Assembly (NCBI RefSeq): GCF_030167925.1
Contig: NZ_JASKUT010000002.1
Coordinates: 1,240,001 to 1,304,000, forward strand
Reading direction: 5' to 3'
Length of the DNA: 64,000 bases
DNA from: Paenibacillus silviterrae
GTDB lineage: Bacteria > Bacillota > Bacilli > Paenibacillales > NBRC-103111
Below the pieces are notes generated by a model. The model was not told the origin of the DNA and ran no database searches. It worked only from the letters and a program-made list of their open reading frames with translations. The translations under genes and the position numbers were made by a program. Numbering within the stretch: the stretch's first letter is position 1; each line of letters opens with the position of its first letter. This document shows, piece by piece, positions 8,824-18,392 of this stretch.

Positions 8824-9822
8824 TTAACGATGGGTCATTCGTAAGAAACGCTCCTCCGTTATCCCCCGCAATACAGGGAGTCCCGAGGCAAAACGGGTCA
8901 AATCCTCCACCACCATCGCCCCCAGCTGTGCCTTCCAGTAGCTCGAGAAAGCCCCGATATGAGGCAGGCAAATCACATTCGGCAGCTTTAGCAAGGGATT
9001 CTCCGCCGCTAGCGGCTCTTGATGATATACATCTAACGCTGCATGGATTCGCCCGGAGGACAGCTCCTGCCACAAGGCCTCCTCTTCCACCAGCGCTCCC
9101 CGGGCGGTGTTCACCAGCAGTGCGCCGTCGGGAAGCAATTGAAGCTTCTCCCGGGTAATCATTCCCCGTGTAGCAGGTGTCAGTGTATCGTGAAGGGATA
9201 CGATACGGCTTTCGCACAGCAGCTCCTCTAAGCTGCATAGGGTAACGCCGAGCTGCTGTGCTTCTTCTTCGCTGCAATAAGGAGAAAACAACCTGATGTT
9301 CGTATGGAAGCCGCGAAGCAGGTTGATGACCTCCCTCGCCACCTCACCAATGCCGACAATGCCTACCGGCTGTCCGTATAGACCGTTCACGGTCCCCCCG
9401 TTTCCTCCCCAGATTCCCGAGCGAAGCTGATCGCGCAAGCTGCAAATATTCCAGGATCCGGCCAGCATCAAAGCAAGGGTAAGCTCAGCCGTCGATTTCG
9501 ACAAGGCCATGTTGGCATTGACCACCGTGATCCTCTTGCGGAAGACAAGGGGATCCACGTAGGGAATAAGTGTACCGGCGGCGTGTCCGATAAATTGGAG
9601 CTTATGGGCCCCAGCTACAATCTCGGCGGTCAGCTTCGGCGAACCCCATGAAGTCAGTACCGCATCGTAGCTGCCTATATCCTGCAGCAGCTGCTTCGCT
9701 TCATAGGGCTCCCCTGCCGTCACCCAATCCACATCGGAAACCTCATGCAGTCTACTGACCACCTCGTCGGAGAAAAATAACTCACGGAGCTCCTTCTTCC
9801 ATATCGTTACCAAGGTTTTCAT
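8824..9822 (-). CDS. D-isomer-specific 2-hydroxyacid dehydrogenase
   Basis: The 332-residue protein has the NAD-binding loop VGIVGIGEVAREV at residues 153-165. The family catalytic triad is intact: Arg241 in VNTARGALVEE, Glu269 in YHQEPL and His288 in LPHIGAF. It reduces a 2-keto acid or oxidises a D-2-hydroxy acid with NAD(H). The HQEP form and overall build resemble phosphoglycerate/hydroxypyruvate-type members, but the substrate cannot be fixed. It is the first gene of the operon with the isomerase at 7999. The start has GAGAGGAG about 8 bases upstream. No regulator is adjacent on its 5' side. Confidence 0.88.
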   Translation of the reverse strand: MKTLVTIWKKELRELFFSDEVVSRLHEVSDVDWVTAGEPYEAKQLLQDIGSYDAVLTSWGSPKLTAEIVAGAHKLQFIGHAAGTLIPYVDPLVFRKRITVVNANMALSKSTAELTLALMLAGSWNICSLRDQLRSGIWGGNGGTVNGLYGQPVGIVGIGEVAREVINLLRGFHTNIRLFSPYCSEEEAQQLGVTLCSLEELLCESRIVSLHDTLTPATRGMITREKLQLLPDGALLVNTARGALVEEEALWQELSSGRIHAALDVYHQEPLAAENPLLKLPNVICLPHIGAFSSYWKAQLGAMVVEDLTRFASGLPVLRGITEERFLRMTHR

Positions 9823-9923
9823 GCGATGGGCTCCTCTCCCCTTCTATATTTTAGCATGACACTTGCTTGCCCCAAAGGGATACCTTTTGTCTTTACTTGT
9901 CGTTTCTTTATCCGCAGGAGGCC

Positions 9924-9963
9924 AAAAAAAGACCATGAATCCGCAATCCAAGCGAATTCATGG
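9924..9963 (-). terminator. Terminator of the orphan binding-protein gene
   Basis: CCATGAATCCGC (9933-9944) pairs with GCGAATTCATGG (9952-9963). The minus-strand tail is TCTTTTTTT. Confidence 0.85.
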
Positions 9964-9972
9964 CTTATTGAA

Positions 9973-11280
9973 TTATTTCTTCGCTTTTGCGCTTTCCGCC
10001 GCTTTATTCGCCGTCTCTTCTATGGTACGGAACAGCGTATTGAGATCCGCCGTGCCAAGGGCCGCTTCATGAACCGCGTTTTCGTAAGCCGGCTGAGCGT
10101 CGCCCTCGACCATCGACTTCGCCGGAAGCGGTGCATACTTATTATGGAACACCGCGCTCAGGTTTTTGTCCTTATGCTTGCTGTCCTCGCCGAACTGCTT
10201 CTTGATCGCGTCGTCTTTAAGCGTCGTCATCGTTCCTCCACGAACCTGCTTGGTCTGGTACTCCTTGCCGGTCAGGTATTTAATGACGGCCATCGCTTCG
10301 TCTTTATGCTTGCTTTGGGCGGTGACGCCCCAGTAGAACGGATAAGCGGAGGAGCCGACCCCCGGCAGATCGCTAAAGGTTGGCAAGGAGGCGATATCCC
10401 AGTTCATTCCCTCCGCGCCGCCTGCGGCCCAGTCCAATTGAGACAAATAAGCGAACATGGCAAGATTTCTATCTTTGAGGAAGGCGTCCTTATACGGGAG
10501 CTTGTTCTTCAACGTTCCCATCACAGCCTTGTAGCCTGCATCGGTCGAACCTTCGATATAGTACGTTTGATATACCTGCTTCCACTTTTCGTTGGCGTTA
10601 ATCGTCGCCTTGTCCGTCTTCGGATCCAGGAACGTGAGCGAGTACTGATTCGCCCTAAGCGTATGTGCCGGCGACGCAACAAAGCCCAAATATTGCTTAC
10701 CGCCCTCATTACGGGTCAGCTTCTTGGCCAGGTCGTGTATTTCATTCCATGTCATCCCGTTTTTCGGGTAAGACACTCCGAACTTATCGAAAATATCCTT
10801 GTTATAGAACAAAATAACATTCTCCGTCGATACCGGGAGACCGTAAATGCCGTTGCCGGACATCGCCCTCGCATAATCGATCATCGTAGGCTCGAACGCG
10901 CTGATATCGACATTGTGCTTCTTAATGAGGTCGGACATATCTGTGGCGAGGCCATATCGGGTCATCGTGTGGAAAAAGTTAACGCTTTCATAATAGAGAT
11001 CGATATGCTGGCCAGCGGAAACCAATTCATCAATATTGGTGCCTGTCCCTTTTTTAATATATTTAAGCTTGATTTCGGGAAATTGCTTTTCGATCGGATC
11101 GGTAAACTTCTGCTTGAATTCCTCCTCCGACGTAGCTGCCGTCGAATAAACCACCAGCTCAACCGGGTCCTTACTCTGCACCGGCTTCGGCGAATCCCCG
11201 GGATTCTGGGCCACTTGGCCGCTGCAAGCGCTTAAAATAAGGAGACTGGCTGCGGAGAGTACGAAACCTTTTTTCAACAT
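9973..11280 (-). CDS. Sugar ABC-transporter binding lipoprotein (orphan, family A)
   Basis: The 435-residue protein has a lipoprotein signal with the lipobox LSAC (Cys19). It belongs to the family 1 extracellular solute-binding proteins, with the diagnostic stretch FYNKDIFDKFGVSYPKNGMT near residue 155. It should capture an oligosaccharide outside the membrane and deliver it to permeases. No permease or ATPase gene is adjacent. It is paralogous to the binding proteins at 15679 and 57526, which share YPKDGMT and KKLTR blocks and are also orphans. The frame extends to 11394, but AAGGAGGT lies 11 bases before the ATG at 11280 and the signal peptide begins there. It is divergent from the AraC gene at 11525. 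Confidence 0.9.
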   Translation of the reverse strand: MLKKGFVLSAASLLILSACSGQVAQNPGDSPKPVQSKDPVELVVYSTAATSEEEFKQKFTDPIEKQFPEIKLKYIKKGTGTNIDELVSAGQHIDLYYESVNFFHTMTRYGLATDMSDLIKKHNVDISAFEPTMIDYARAMSGNGIYGLPVSTENVILFYNKDIFDKFGVSYPKNGMTWNEIHDLAKKLTRNEGGKQYLGFVASPAHTLRANQYSLTFLDPKTDKATINANEKWKQVYQTYYIEGSTDAGYKAVMGTLKNKLPYKDAFLKDRNLAMFAYLSQLDWAAGGAEGMNWDIASLPTFSDLPGVGSSAYPFYWGVTAQSKHKDEAMAVIKYLTGKEYQTKQVRGGTMTTLKDDAIKKQFGEDSKHKDKNLSAVFHNKYAPLPAKSMVEGDAQPAYENAVHEAALGTADLNTLFRTIEETANKAAESAKAKK

Positions 11281-11524
11281 AAAAAACACGACCTCCTTCT
11301 TAATATGCAGCACTTTATGAGTCGGGCTCATGATGCATGTTCTGGAAGCGATTGTTTTCTGTGTGCCGTTGTTATACTTCATGATAGCATACAAAAAAAC
11401 AAAAATTCTTTGCGTTATTCTCCTATTTTTTTGCTTTTTTTGTCACGTTGAGCCATTCGGAAAGCTTCCTTGTCTCCTATCCATGTGGTACGATGAAGCT
11501 AATTAAGGTCACGGGGGCTGACAC

Positions 11525-12367
11525 ATGAGCGACTTATCCATCGTCAAATATGCCATTGAGGATAATGATTTTTCCATACATTACACAAATTTGGTCGGCC
11601 AGATGCGCGGCCCCCATGCGCACCCTTCTTATGAAATCTTGTATGTGATGGAAGGGGAACGCATCTTCTTCCTGAACGAAACAGTGTACTTGCTCCAGAA
11701 GGGCGATATGATTCTGATTAATCCGAACGATCCTCACAGGTCGACAAGCTCGGAAGCGTCGAAGTGCGAACGGATCCTGGTCAACTTCACCGATGCGTTC
11801 ATTCAGCCGGAGCTGGCACGCGCTCGAATTCACTTGCTTCCCCAGGAGCGACCCTCCCGCATTTTTCGGTTTTCCGTGAATGAACAGGCGGCCGTTGAGG
11901 AGCTGCTGCGAAGAATGATTCACGAGTGCCAAGGGCAAGAGGAAGGCTGCTCCGCCTTTGTACGGGCAAGTCTCACGCAGCTGCTGGTTCTCATGCACCG
12001 GAACGAAAGGAAGCAGAGCCAGCGCTTTGCCCATTCCTCTCACCCCATGCATCAGAAGGTTTCCGAAATTGCCGCATATGTAGTTGAGCATTATGCCACC
12101 GGGCTGACGCTGAATGATGTCGCGAGGCGCTTTTATATCAGTCCGTCGTACTTAAGCCGAATATTCCGCAGCATTACCGGCTTCCACTTCAAGGAATATC
12201 TTCAGCTCGTACGCATTCGTGAGGCCAAACGGCTGCTTCGGGAAACGTCAATTCCGATCGGTGCCGTTGCGGAGGCGACCGGCTTCGAGCATACGGCCAA
12301 TTTTAACGTGACGTTCAAAAAAATAACCGGCTCTACCCCGGGACATTATCGCAAAAGCACGCGTTAG
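11525..12367 (+). CDS. AraC-family transcriptional regulator with cupin sensor
   Basis: The 280-residue protein has an N-terminal cupin: HAHPSYEILYVMEGE around residues 31-45 and LLQKGDMILINPNDPHRS near 57-74. The C-terminal double helix-turn-helix includes LTLNDVARRFYISPSYLSRI and the family end motif GFEHTANFNVTFKKITGSTP. It is divergent from the orphan binding-protein gene, its likely target. The ribosome binding site is GGGGG 7 bases before the ATG. The sugar signal is not known. Confidence 0.92.
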   Translation: MSDLSIVKYAIEDNDFSIHYTNLVGQMRGPHAHPSYEILYVMEGERIFFLNETVYLLQKGDMILINPNDPHRSTSSEASKCERILVNFTDAFIQPELARARIHLLPQERPSRIFRFSVNEQAAVEELLRRMIHECQGQEEGCSAFVRASLTQLLVLMHRNERKQSQRFAHSSHPMHQKVSEIAAYVVEHYATGLTLNDVARRFYISPSYLSRIFRSITGFHFKEYLQLVRIREAKRLLRETSIPIGAVAEATGFEHTANFNVTFKKITGSTPGHYRKSTR

Positions 12368-12384
12368 GGCAGATAGAAGCGGCC

Positions 12385-12404
12385 CGGGGCTCTGCCAAGC
12401 CCCG
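12385..12404. terminator. GC-rich hairpin between convergent AraC genes
   Basis: CGGGGCT (12385-12391) pairs perfectly with AGCCCCG (12398-12404). It lacks a clear U-tract on either side, so termination is only likely from its place between convergent genes. Confidence 0.35.
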
Positions 12405-12456
12405 CGCTCCGCGTTGAATGCCGAAAAAAAACGGATCCTGCAATTCTATCCACCTA

Positions 12457-13284
12457 TCACCTCATGCCATTAAGTCTGCGGAACGTTTCCGGACTCATGC
12501 CTTCGGCCTTCCTAAACAGCGTGCTGAAATAGCTTGGTGTATCAAACCCGACTCTGCGTGCGATTTCTCCTACCCGTGCATCCCATTCCTTCAGCATAAG
12601 CTCCTTACTTTTGTTAATTCGCAGCCGGTTCAAATATTCGATAGGTCGGCAATGCACGATCTTGCGGAACAGCAGACATAAATGCTGCGTCGACACGCCA
12701 AGCAGCTCCGCCAATTCCTCAAGCGAGATTTTGCTTGCGTAATGCTGTTCCATATAGTTGAAGACCGGCGTAAGCCGCATGTAATTTTGTTCGATGGACG
12801 GCTGATGTACGGTAATGCACTTCGTGATATCGATCAGCAGGCTGTATATCAGCTTCGAGCATTCCATGCCCGCGAGAGGCTTCTCGGACAGGGCGAAGGT
12901 AAGCGCTGCCTTCATATGATGCAGTATCAAGTCATAGTTCGTAATACGGTAAACGCCCGACCGCGTCAAACCCGCCAGCAATGACATGCGTTCTGCTTGC
13001 TCCCCGCTGAAATTCAGCCAATAGATCTCCCATGGCTCCCGAATGGCCCGATATTCATGAGGCTCGTCGGCCTTCAGGAAAATGCCCATCCCCGGCTTGA
13101 CGCTGCAGATTTCCCCGCCCAGCTTCAGCTCCCCTTCCCCATCGGTGCAGAACAGCCATTGCGGCAGCGGATAGCCCTTAGGCCGGATGATGGTTTCCTG
13201 GCTGGTCCAGTAGCCTGCGCCGCACATATAGACGGGCAGCTTCGTTTCCAATTCGGAATGCATAAGAAATGCGAAGCGCTGCAT
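12457..13284 (-). CDS. AraC-family transcriptional regulator
   Basis: The 275-residue protein has an N-terminal cupin-type sensor with SVKPGMGIFLKADEPHEYRA and the AraC-pattern WEIYWLNFSGEQA that follows it. The C-terminal double helix-turn-helix reads ISLEELAELLGVSTQHLCLL and VGEIARRVGFDTPSYFSTLF. It is divergent from the GH42 beta-galactosidase gene, with an inverted repeat between them, and is therefore its probable activator. GGGAGGGG sits about 7 bases before the ATG. Confidence 0.92.
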   Translation of the reverse strand: MQRFAFLMHSELETKLPVYMCGAGYWTSQETIIRPKGYPLPQWLFCTDGEGELKLGGEICSVKPGMGIFLKADEPHEYRAIREPWEIYWLNFSGEQAERMSLLAGLTRSGVYRITNYDLILHHMKAALTFALSEKPLAGMECSKLIYSLLIDITKCITVHQPSIEQNYMRLTPVFNYMEQHYASKISLEELAELLGVSTQHLCLLFRKIVHCRPIEYLNRLRINKSKELMLKEWDARVGEIARRVGFDTPSYFSTLFRKAEGMSPETFRRLNGMR

Positions 13285-13319
13285 AACCCATCCCCTCCCC
13301 TATTTAATGTGAAAATTGT

Positions 13320-13347
13320 TATAGAAATAAGAAAATCCGTTTCTATA
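13320..13347. promoter_or_regulatory. Inverted repeat upstream of the GH42 gene
   Basis: TATAGAAA (13320-13327) and TTTCTATA (13340-13347) are perfect inverted arms with centres 20 bases apart. A plus-strand TATAAT box lies downstream near 13367. It is a candidate operator for the divergent AraC regulator. Confidence 0.4.
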
Positions 13348-13460
13348 TTCAGGGAAAATCCCGCGTTATAATGGATTATATACTAAACGGCAGTTCATTG
13401 CCTCAACAATGCTGCTTATGAATTTCGTTTATAACATGAAAATAGAAAGGAACGATTGCT

Positions 13461-15536
13461 TTGACCGTCAAGCCCCCTCCTATCAGCAGCAAGCTCCCTG
13501 TGTTTATGCACGGGGCCGATTACAACCCTGATCAATGGCTTCATGAGCCTCACATCTTAAAGGAAGATCTTCGGCTCATGAAGCTGGCTGACTGCAATGT
13601 CATGGCCGTAGGAATTTTCTCTTGGAGCCGTTTAGAGCCCGAGGAAGGCCGGTTTACCTTCGAATGGCTGGATGAGGTGCTCGATTCGTTCGCAGCGAAC
13701 GGAATCTATGCCTGGCTGGCAACCCCCAGCGGCGCGCGGCCTGCCTGGATGTCGGCCAAGTACCCCGAGGTGCTGCGCGTAACGGCGAATCGACAGCGAA
13801 ATCTTCACGGCCGCCGGCATAACCACTGCTTCACCTCACCCGTTTACCGCGAGAAGGTCACCATCATGAATACGAAGCTGGCCGAGCGGTATTCGAAGCA
13901 TCCTGCAGTGATCGGCTGGCATATCTCGAACGAGTACGGCGGCGACTGTCACTGCAATTTCTGTCAGGAAGCCTTCCGGCAATGGCTTCGCACGAAGTAC
14001 CAAACACTTGATGCTCTGAATCATGCGTGGTGGAGCTCCTTCTGGAGCCACACTTATACCGATTGGGAGCAGATTGAGTCCCCGTCCCCCATTGGAGAAA
14101 CGGCGGTCCATGGGCATAACCTGGACTGGAGGCGCTTCGTTACGGATCAAACCGTCGATTTCTGCAAGCATGAGATCGCACCGCTAAGAGCGTTCCATCC
14201 TGAGCTGCCGGTGACGACCAACATGATGTACAACTTCTCCGGACTGGATTACCGGAAATTCGCCGACATCCTGGACGTGATCTCCTGGGACGCTTATCCC
14301 ACTTGGCATAACCGTCCGGATTCATCCGATGATGCCGTAGCCGCTTGGTTTGCATTCAACCATGACTTATTCCGCTCGCTGCAGGGTAAGCCGTTTATGC
14401 TGATGGAGAGCACGCCAAGCCTGACGAACTGGCAGCCGATCAGCAAGCTGAAGCGTCCCGGCATGCACCGGCTTTCTTCCCTGCAGGCGGTGGCGCATGG
14501 CTCCGATTCTGTGCAATATTTTCAATGGCGCAAAAGCCGCGGCTCCAGCGAGAAGTTTCACGGAGCGGTGGTCGATCATGTCGGACACGAGCATACACGC
14601 GTGTTCCATGACGTAGCCTCGCTGGGACAAACGTTATCTCGTATAACGGAAGTCATCGGAACCACGACGCCGGCGGATGCGGCCATCTTATTCGATTGGG
14701 ACAACTGGTGGGCGGTGAAGGACGCTCAAGGTCCGCGTAACCAGGGAATTCATTACGAGGACACGGTGATGCAGCAATACAAGGCGCTTTGGGAGCTCGG
14801 CGTGCCGACGGATATTATCGGCTCGGGAGACGATTTCTCTAAGTACCGGCTGCTTATCGCTCCCATGGCGTATCTGATGCGTCAAGAAACCGGGGAGCAG
14901 ATCGAAAGATTCGTTGCGAATGGCGGCACCTTCGTGGCCACCTATTGGAGCGGCATCGTGGACGAGAATGACCTGTGTCACCTTGGAGGGTTCCCTGGAC
15001 CGCTTCGAAAGACGCTCGGCATCTGGGCGGAGGAAATCGAAGGTCTGCATGACCACGACCGCAACGGCATCGTCCTCCAGCCGGGCAATCCGCTTGGCCT
15101 GCAAGGCGGGTTCGAGGTTCGGGAGCTCTGCGAGCTCATCCATTCGGAGGGAGCTGAAGTGCTGGCGGTATACGAAGACGATTTTTACGCCGGCCGCCCG
15201 GCTTTGACGGTGAATTCGCTAGGCGCAGGCAAGGCTTATTATTTGGCCGCTCGTGTCAGCGATCCGCAGTTCTATAAGCTCTTGTATACCGAGCTTGTGA
15301 AGCAAGGAGGGATTCGCCGGGCTTTGGATGCAGACTTGCCGGAAGGCGTAACGGCGCAGCTCCGAACCGACGGGGAGCACGACTACGTGTTTCTGATGAA
15401 CTTCAGCGGGACTGAGCAGGAAATCGCTTTAGATGATCACTCGTATACGGATGTAGAATCCGGGCAAGCCGTTCCGGAACAACTCCGGCTGCCTTTGTAT
15501 GGCGTAGCGATGATAAAAAGGAAAGCCCTAACTTAA
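13461..15536 (+). CDS. Beta-galactosidase, GH42
   Basis: The 691-residue enzyme hydrolyses terminal beta-D-galactosides. The TIM barrel carries the acid/base in HISNEYGG (E158) and the nucleophile in FMLMESTP (E316). The family zinc cluster is present as Cys123, Cys163, Cys165 and Cys168. A trimerisation-type domain and a small beta domain follow. There is no signal peptide, so it is cytoplasmic and acts on imported galacto-oligosaccharides. The start is TTG at 13461 with AGAAAGG upstream; the N-terminal HGADYNPDQW matches the family start region. It is a single gene followed by a strong terminator, probably controlled by the divergent AraC regulator. Confidence 0.95.
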   Translation: MTVKPPPISSKLPVFMHGADYNPDQWLHEPHILKEDLRLMKLADCNVMAVGIFSWSRLEPEEGRFTFEWLDEVLDSFAANGIYAWLATPSGARPAWMSAKYPEVLRVTANRQRNLHGRRHNHCFTSPVYREKVTIMNTKLAERYSKHPAVIGWHISNEYGGDCHCNFCQEAFRQWLRTKYQTLDALNHAWWSSFWSHTYTDWEQIESPSPIGETAVHGHNLDWRRFVTDQTVDFCKHEIAPLRAFHPELPVTTNMMYNFSGLDYRKFADILDVISWDAYPTWHNRPDSSDDAVAAWFAFNHDLFRSLQGKPFMLMESTPSLTNWQPISKLKRPGMHRLSSLQAVAHGSDSVQYFQWRKSRGSSEKFHGAVVDHVGHEHTRVFHDVASLGQTLSRITEVIGTTTPADAAILFDWDNWWAVKDAQGPRNQGIHYEDTVMQQYKALWELGVPTDIIGSGDDFSKYRLLIAPMAYLMRQETGEQIERFVANGGTFVATYWSGIVDENDLCHLGGFPGPLRKTLGIWAEEIEGLHDHDRNGIVLQPGNPLGLQGGFEVRELCELIHSEGAEVLAVYEDDFYAGRPALTVNSLGAGKAYYLAARVSDPQFYKLLYTELVKQGGIRRALDADLPEGVTAQLRTDGEHDYVFLMNFSGTEQEIALDDHSYTDVESGQAVPEQLRLPLYGVAMIKRKALT

Positions 15537-15537
15537 C

Positions 15538-15590
15538 AAAAAGGTGCTGTCCGCTAAGTAGATTCTCTACTTTAGAGGACAGCGCCTTTT
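15538..15590. terminator. Strong bidirectional terminator
   Basis: AAAAGGTGCTGTCC (from 15538) pairs with GGACAGCGCCTTTT (to 15590), with a perfect inner stem AAGTAGA/TCTACTT. It serves the GH42 gene and the convergent binding-protein gene. Confidence 0.9.
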
Positions 15591-15678
15591 GGATTCTTCT
15601 CCTTTACTCCCTCCTCCGTCGGAACCGCTTACAACAATGGATACCGGACTTTATCCAGACCGTTGGAATCCCGATCCG

Positions 15679-16998
15679 CTACTTACGGGCATCGGCTATT
15701 GATTTATTGACCAATTCCTCCGCCTCTCTCAAGATGGAGTTGATGTCCGATTGTCCGGTCGTCACCCATTTCTTGAATTGTGAGCGTACGATTCCATAAG
15801 CGGCGGCATCATATTTAGTAATAAACTCAGGCGGCTTGGCCGGCTTGTTTTTGACAAAGCCAAGACGGTTGCGGGTTTGCAATATTTCCTGACTTCTTCC
15901 GAAAAATTCCTCGTTAATCTTACTGTCCTTCAGTACCGATGTGTTGCCGAGCGAAGCGATTTGCTTCTGCGCATCCTCAGATAGCATAGCGGACAAAGCG
16001 GCGAAAGCTTCGTTCTTATGCTTGCTCGTCGACGTTATCATTCGTACGCCTCCATCCACCTGGGTCGTTGTATTAGGAGCCTCCGCGAAAGATGGTAAAG
16101 TGACGACATCGAAGTTCAGCCCCTCCTTTACCGCATCCGGAAGCCTCGAAAAAATCGAGCTGGTGACGTACATGGCGAGCGATCTGTCCTTCAAGAACTG
16201 GTTCAAGCCTTTGCCATACGTAGCTGCGTCCACCTCGTTGCCGGGAATGTGAAAAAATCGGGCGTAATTCTCATACAGCTTTTTCCAGCCGTCGTTATTC
16301 ACAAATGCTTTGTTCGTCCGGGCATCAACTACGGATAAGGACAGCTGGTTCGCTGCAAATTGGAATGAATCCTGAAAATCAAAGCCGCGGTACTTAACGG
16401 CACCGTCCGATCGGGTCAGCTGTCTCGCCAGATCGTATACCTCATCCCATGTCATACCGTCCTTCGGGTAGGGAACGGCAAAGCGGTCGAAAATATCCTT
16501 ATTGTAATACATCATGACGACATTGCCCGAAATGGGAATCCCCAGAAGCTTGCCGTCACCGGAGGTTTTACGGACCGTGTCCAGCACAATCGGATCGATT
16601 CGGTTCAGATCCATATTGAATTGTTTCACATAGGGATGCAAGTCCTCCGTCAGGCCCAATTCCTCGTACTTAATAATCGATGCGATGGTGTCGTTAATCA
16701 TATCCGGCACTTCACCCGCCGTAATCAACTCCTCTATTTTTTTCTCATTTTTGATCTGGCTCATCGTAATATTCGGGTACTTCATCTTCACGGGCTCCGC
16801 GACCAGCTTCTGAAACAATTCGTCCGACATGCTCCCGTACATCGTCAGATGTACCGGCTCGGAAGTGATAGCAGGAGAATTTTTTGCTTTGTCTGCGCCG
16901 TCTTGTTGCAGGGAACCCTCTCCGGAGCATCCTTGTAAAACAGCAGCCAGCAACACGGCAGAAAGCGCCAAGCTGCAGCTTTTTTTAATTACGACCAT
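15679..16998 (-). CDS. Sugar ABC-transporter binding lipoprotein (orphan, family A)
   Basis: The 439-residue protein has a lipoprotein signal ending LQGC (Cys24). The family 1 binding-protein stretch is YYNKDIFDRFAVPYPKDGMT, about 40% into the protein. It is paralogous to the proteins at 9973 and 57526, and none of the three has a permease gene beside it. The frame is open to 17073, but AGGAGG lies about 9 bases before the ATG at 16998 and the signal peptide starts there. It is divergent from the LacI regulator at 17204, with an inverted repeat AACATT-N5-AATGTT at 17043-17059 in the gap. Likely ligand: an oligosaccharide, identity unknown. Confidence 0.9.
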   Translation of the reverse strand: MVVIKKSCSLALSAVLLAAVLQGCSGEGSLQQDGADKAKNSPAITSEPVHLTMYGSMSDELFQKLVAEPVKMKYPNITMSQIKNEKKIEELITAGEVPDMINDTIASIIKYEELGLTEDLHPYVKQFNMDLNRIDPIVLDTVRKTSGDGKLLGIPISGNVVMMYYNKDIFDRFAVPYPKDGMTWDEVYDLARQLTRSDGAVKYRGFDFQDSFQFAANQLSLSVVDARTNKAFVNNDGWKKLYENYARFFHIPGNEVDAATYGKGLNQFLKDRSLAMYVTSSIFSRLPDAVKEGLNFDVVTLPSFAEAPNTTTQVDGGVRMITSTSKHKNEAFAALSAMLSEDAQKQIASLGNTSVLKDSKINEEFFGRSQEILQTRNRLGFVKNKPAKPPEFITKYDAAAYGIVRSQFKKWVTTGQSDINSILREAEELVNKSIADARK

Positions 16999-17042
16999 AC
17001 GTCGCACTCCTCCTTCGTTTTTATAAACTAGATGATCAATGT

Positions 17043-17059
17043 AACATTTCAGTAATGTT
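17043..17059. promoter_or_regulatory. Inverted repeat between orphan binding protein and LacI gene
   Basis: AACATT-TCAGT-AATGTT reads as a 6-base inverted repeat. The half AATGTTTC also occurs in the palindrome upstream of the GH95 gene at 18429. A shared regulator, plausibly the LacI protein, is inferred. Confidence 0.4.
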
Positions 17060-17105
17060 TCTTTTTTAATCATACGATAAACTCGATCCCAGGATCAAGA
17101 AGAAT

Positions 17106-17133
17106 TTGACAAAATGGCTTTTTTCTTTAATAT
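17106..17133 (+). promoter_or_regulatory. Sigma-A-type promoter of the LacI gene
   Basis: A perfect -35 box TTGACA (17106-17111) is followed after 16 bases by TAATAT (17128-17133). It lies about 70 bases before the LacI start codon. Confidence 0.6.
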
Positions 17134-17203
17134 TTAAAAGAAAGTTTGTGTTCGTTCAAGCGCATAAGAGATGAAACAACCTATGAAACAGGAGATGTTC
17201 CAC

Positions 17204-18214
17204 ATGTCTAAACTCGATGAAGTAGCCAAGCTTGCCGGTGTCTCCAAAGCTACAGTTTCCCGTGTAATCAACAACAGCGAGACGGTTTCCTCAGCAGCCA
17301 GACAAAAAGTTCTGGATGCGCTGCAGGCCCTACAGTTCCAGCCGCATGAGCTGAAGCGCTCTTCGAGCGGCGGCGGGAACGGAGTTCTGGGGATGATCCT
17401 CCCTTTCGGCAAACAAATATGGGGACACTCCTTCGGCATCGAAATTTTGGCGGGAGCAGAGGAAAAGGCCTTCGAGCAGGATTGCCTGATTCTTCTCGGC
17501 AACTCTAACGGCGGGCGGGAAACGGCCCTTACGGGCAGCATGATTGGCCGCGGAATCGAGGGGCTTATTGTGATGAGCTCGGAGCGGGGGCAGAGGGAAC
17601 ATCTGCAGCAGGTGCAGGCGCACGGCATTCCCCTTGTGCTTGTTGATCAGAAAGTCGAGGGTCTAGGCGCCCACTTAGTCCGAGGAGATAGCTTCATGGG
17701 AGCGGTCACTTTGATGACGCATCTCATTGGCCAAGGACATCGGCGGATAGGGCTCGTTTCACCGAACAAGCACTACACCTATACCGAAAGAATAAAAGGG
17801 TACCGGTATGCGCTGATGGAACATAACATTCCATCGAATGCGCGGTTCGAGGCACTGGAAAGCGACGAACAGCCGGCGGCAGGTTTACTAAGTCATATGC
17901 TTGACGCGGACGAGCGGCCGTCTGCCCTTTTTGTCACTTCGCCGGGCATGCTCGGGACGGTCATCAGCGTGCTGAATCAGAAGAGGCTCCGTATTCCGGA
18001 TGATATTAGCCTCGTGACCTTCGACGAATCGTATACCGCGCTGCCGGAGGAATACAAAAGCTTTTTTACGTCGATCAATCAGTCGGGCAAGCTCATCGGA
18101 ACCATAGCCGTAGAGCTTCTGTTCCGTCAGCAGCGCGACCCCGAGCTGGAGCCTCAGGAAATCGTGCTGCCGGGTACGTTTACTGCCCGCAGTTCCGTCC
18201 GTCCGCTGCTGTAG
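17204..18214 (+). CDS. LacI-family transcriptional regulator
   Basis: The 336-residue protein starts with the classic LacI helix-turn-helix and hinge: LDEVAKLAGVSKATVSRVIN, then VLDALQALQFQPHELKRS. A periplasmic-binding-protein-like effector domain follows, with the segment HLIGQGHRRIGLV near residue 180 and ISLVTFDE near 280. The frame starts at 17171, but AGGAG 9 bases before the ATG at 17204 and the HTH position favour the later start. It lies between an orphan binding-protein gene (divergent) and the GH95 fucosidase gene (same direction). No terminator is visible before the latter. It probably represses one or both until a sugar is present. Confidence 0.93.
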   Translation: MSKLDEVAKLAGVSKATVSRVINNSETVSSAARQKVLDALQALQFQPHELKRSSSGGGNGVLGMILPFGKQIWGHSFGIEILAGAEEKAFEQDCLILLGNSNGGRETALTGSMIGRGIEGLIVMSSERGQREHLQQVQAHGIPLVLVDQKVEGLGAHLVRGDSFMGAVTLMTHLIGQGHRRIGLVSPNKHYTYTERIKGYRYALMEHNIPSNARFEALESDEQPAAGLLSHMLDADERPSALFVTSPGMLGTVISVLNQKRLRIPDDISLVTFDESYTALPEEYKSFFTSINQSGKLIGTIAVELLFRQQRDPELEPQEIVLPGTFTARSSVRPLL

Positions 18215-18392
18215 AGTACAACTTTGCTCCACCACCGGGAAGCGAACCGACCAGCGGCGAAGCCATTCGTCGCCCCTGTTTCGCCTTTCACCCCCCTTCT
18301 CTTTCGCCCCCGGCAAGACGTTTCACTAAGCCGCACAGCTGCCCGTTCCCTACAAACTTAGCCGTTGTTTAGAAATGGTTGTCAATTTTCAC

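Noticed and set aside
9826..11235. Long plus-strand open frame of 469 codons opposite the orphan binding-protein gene
   Set aside because: It is antisense to a gene with clear family motifs, a lipobox and a strong ribosome binding site. Its product is Arg/Leu/Ile-rich with no recognisable domain.
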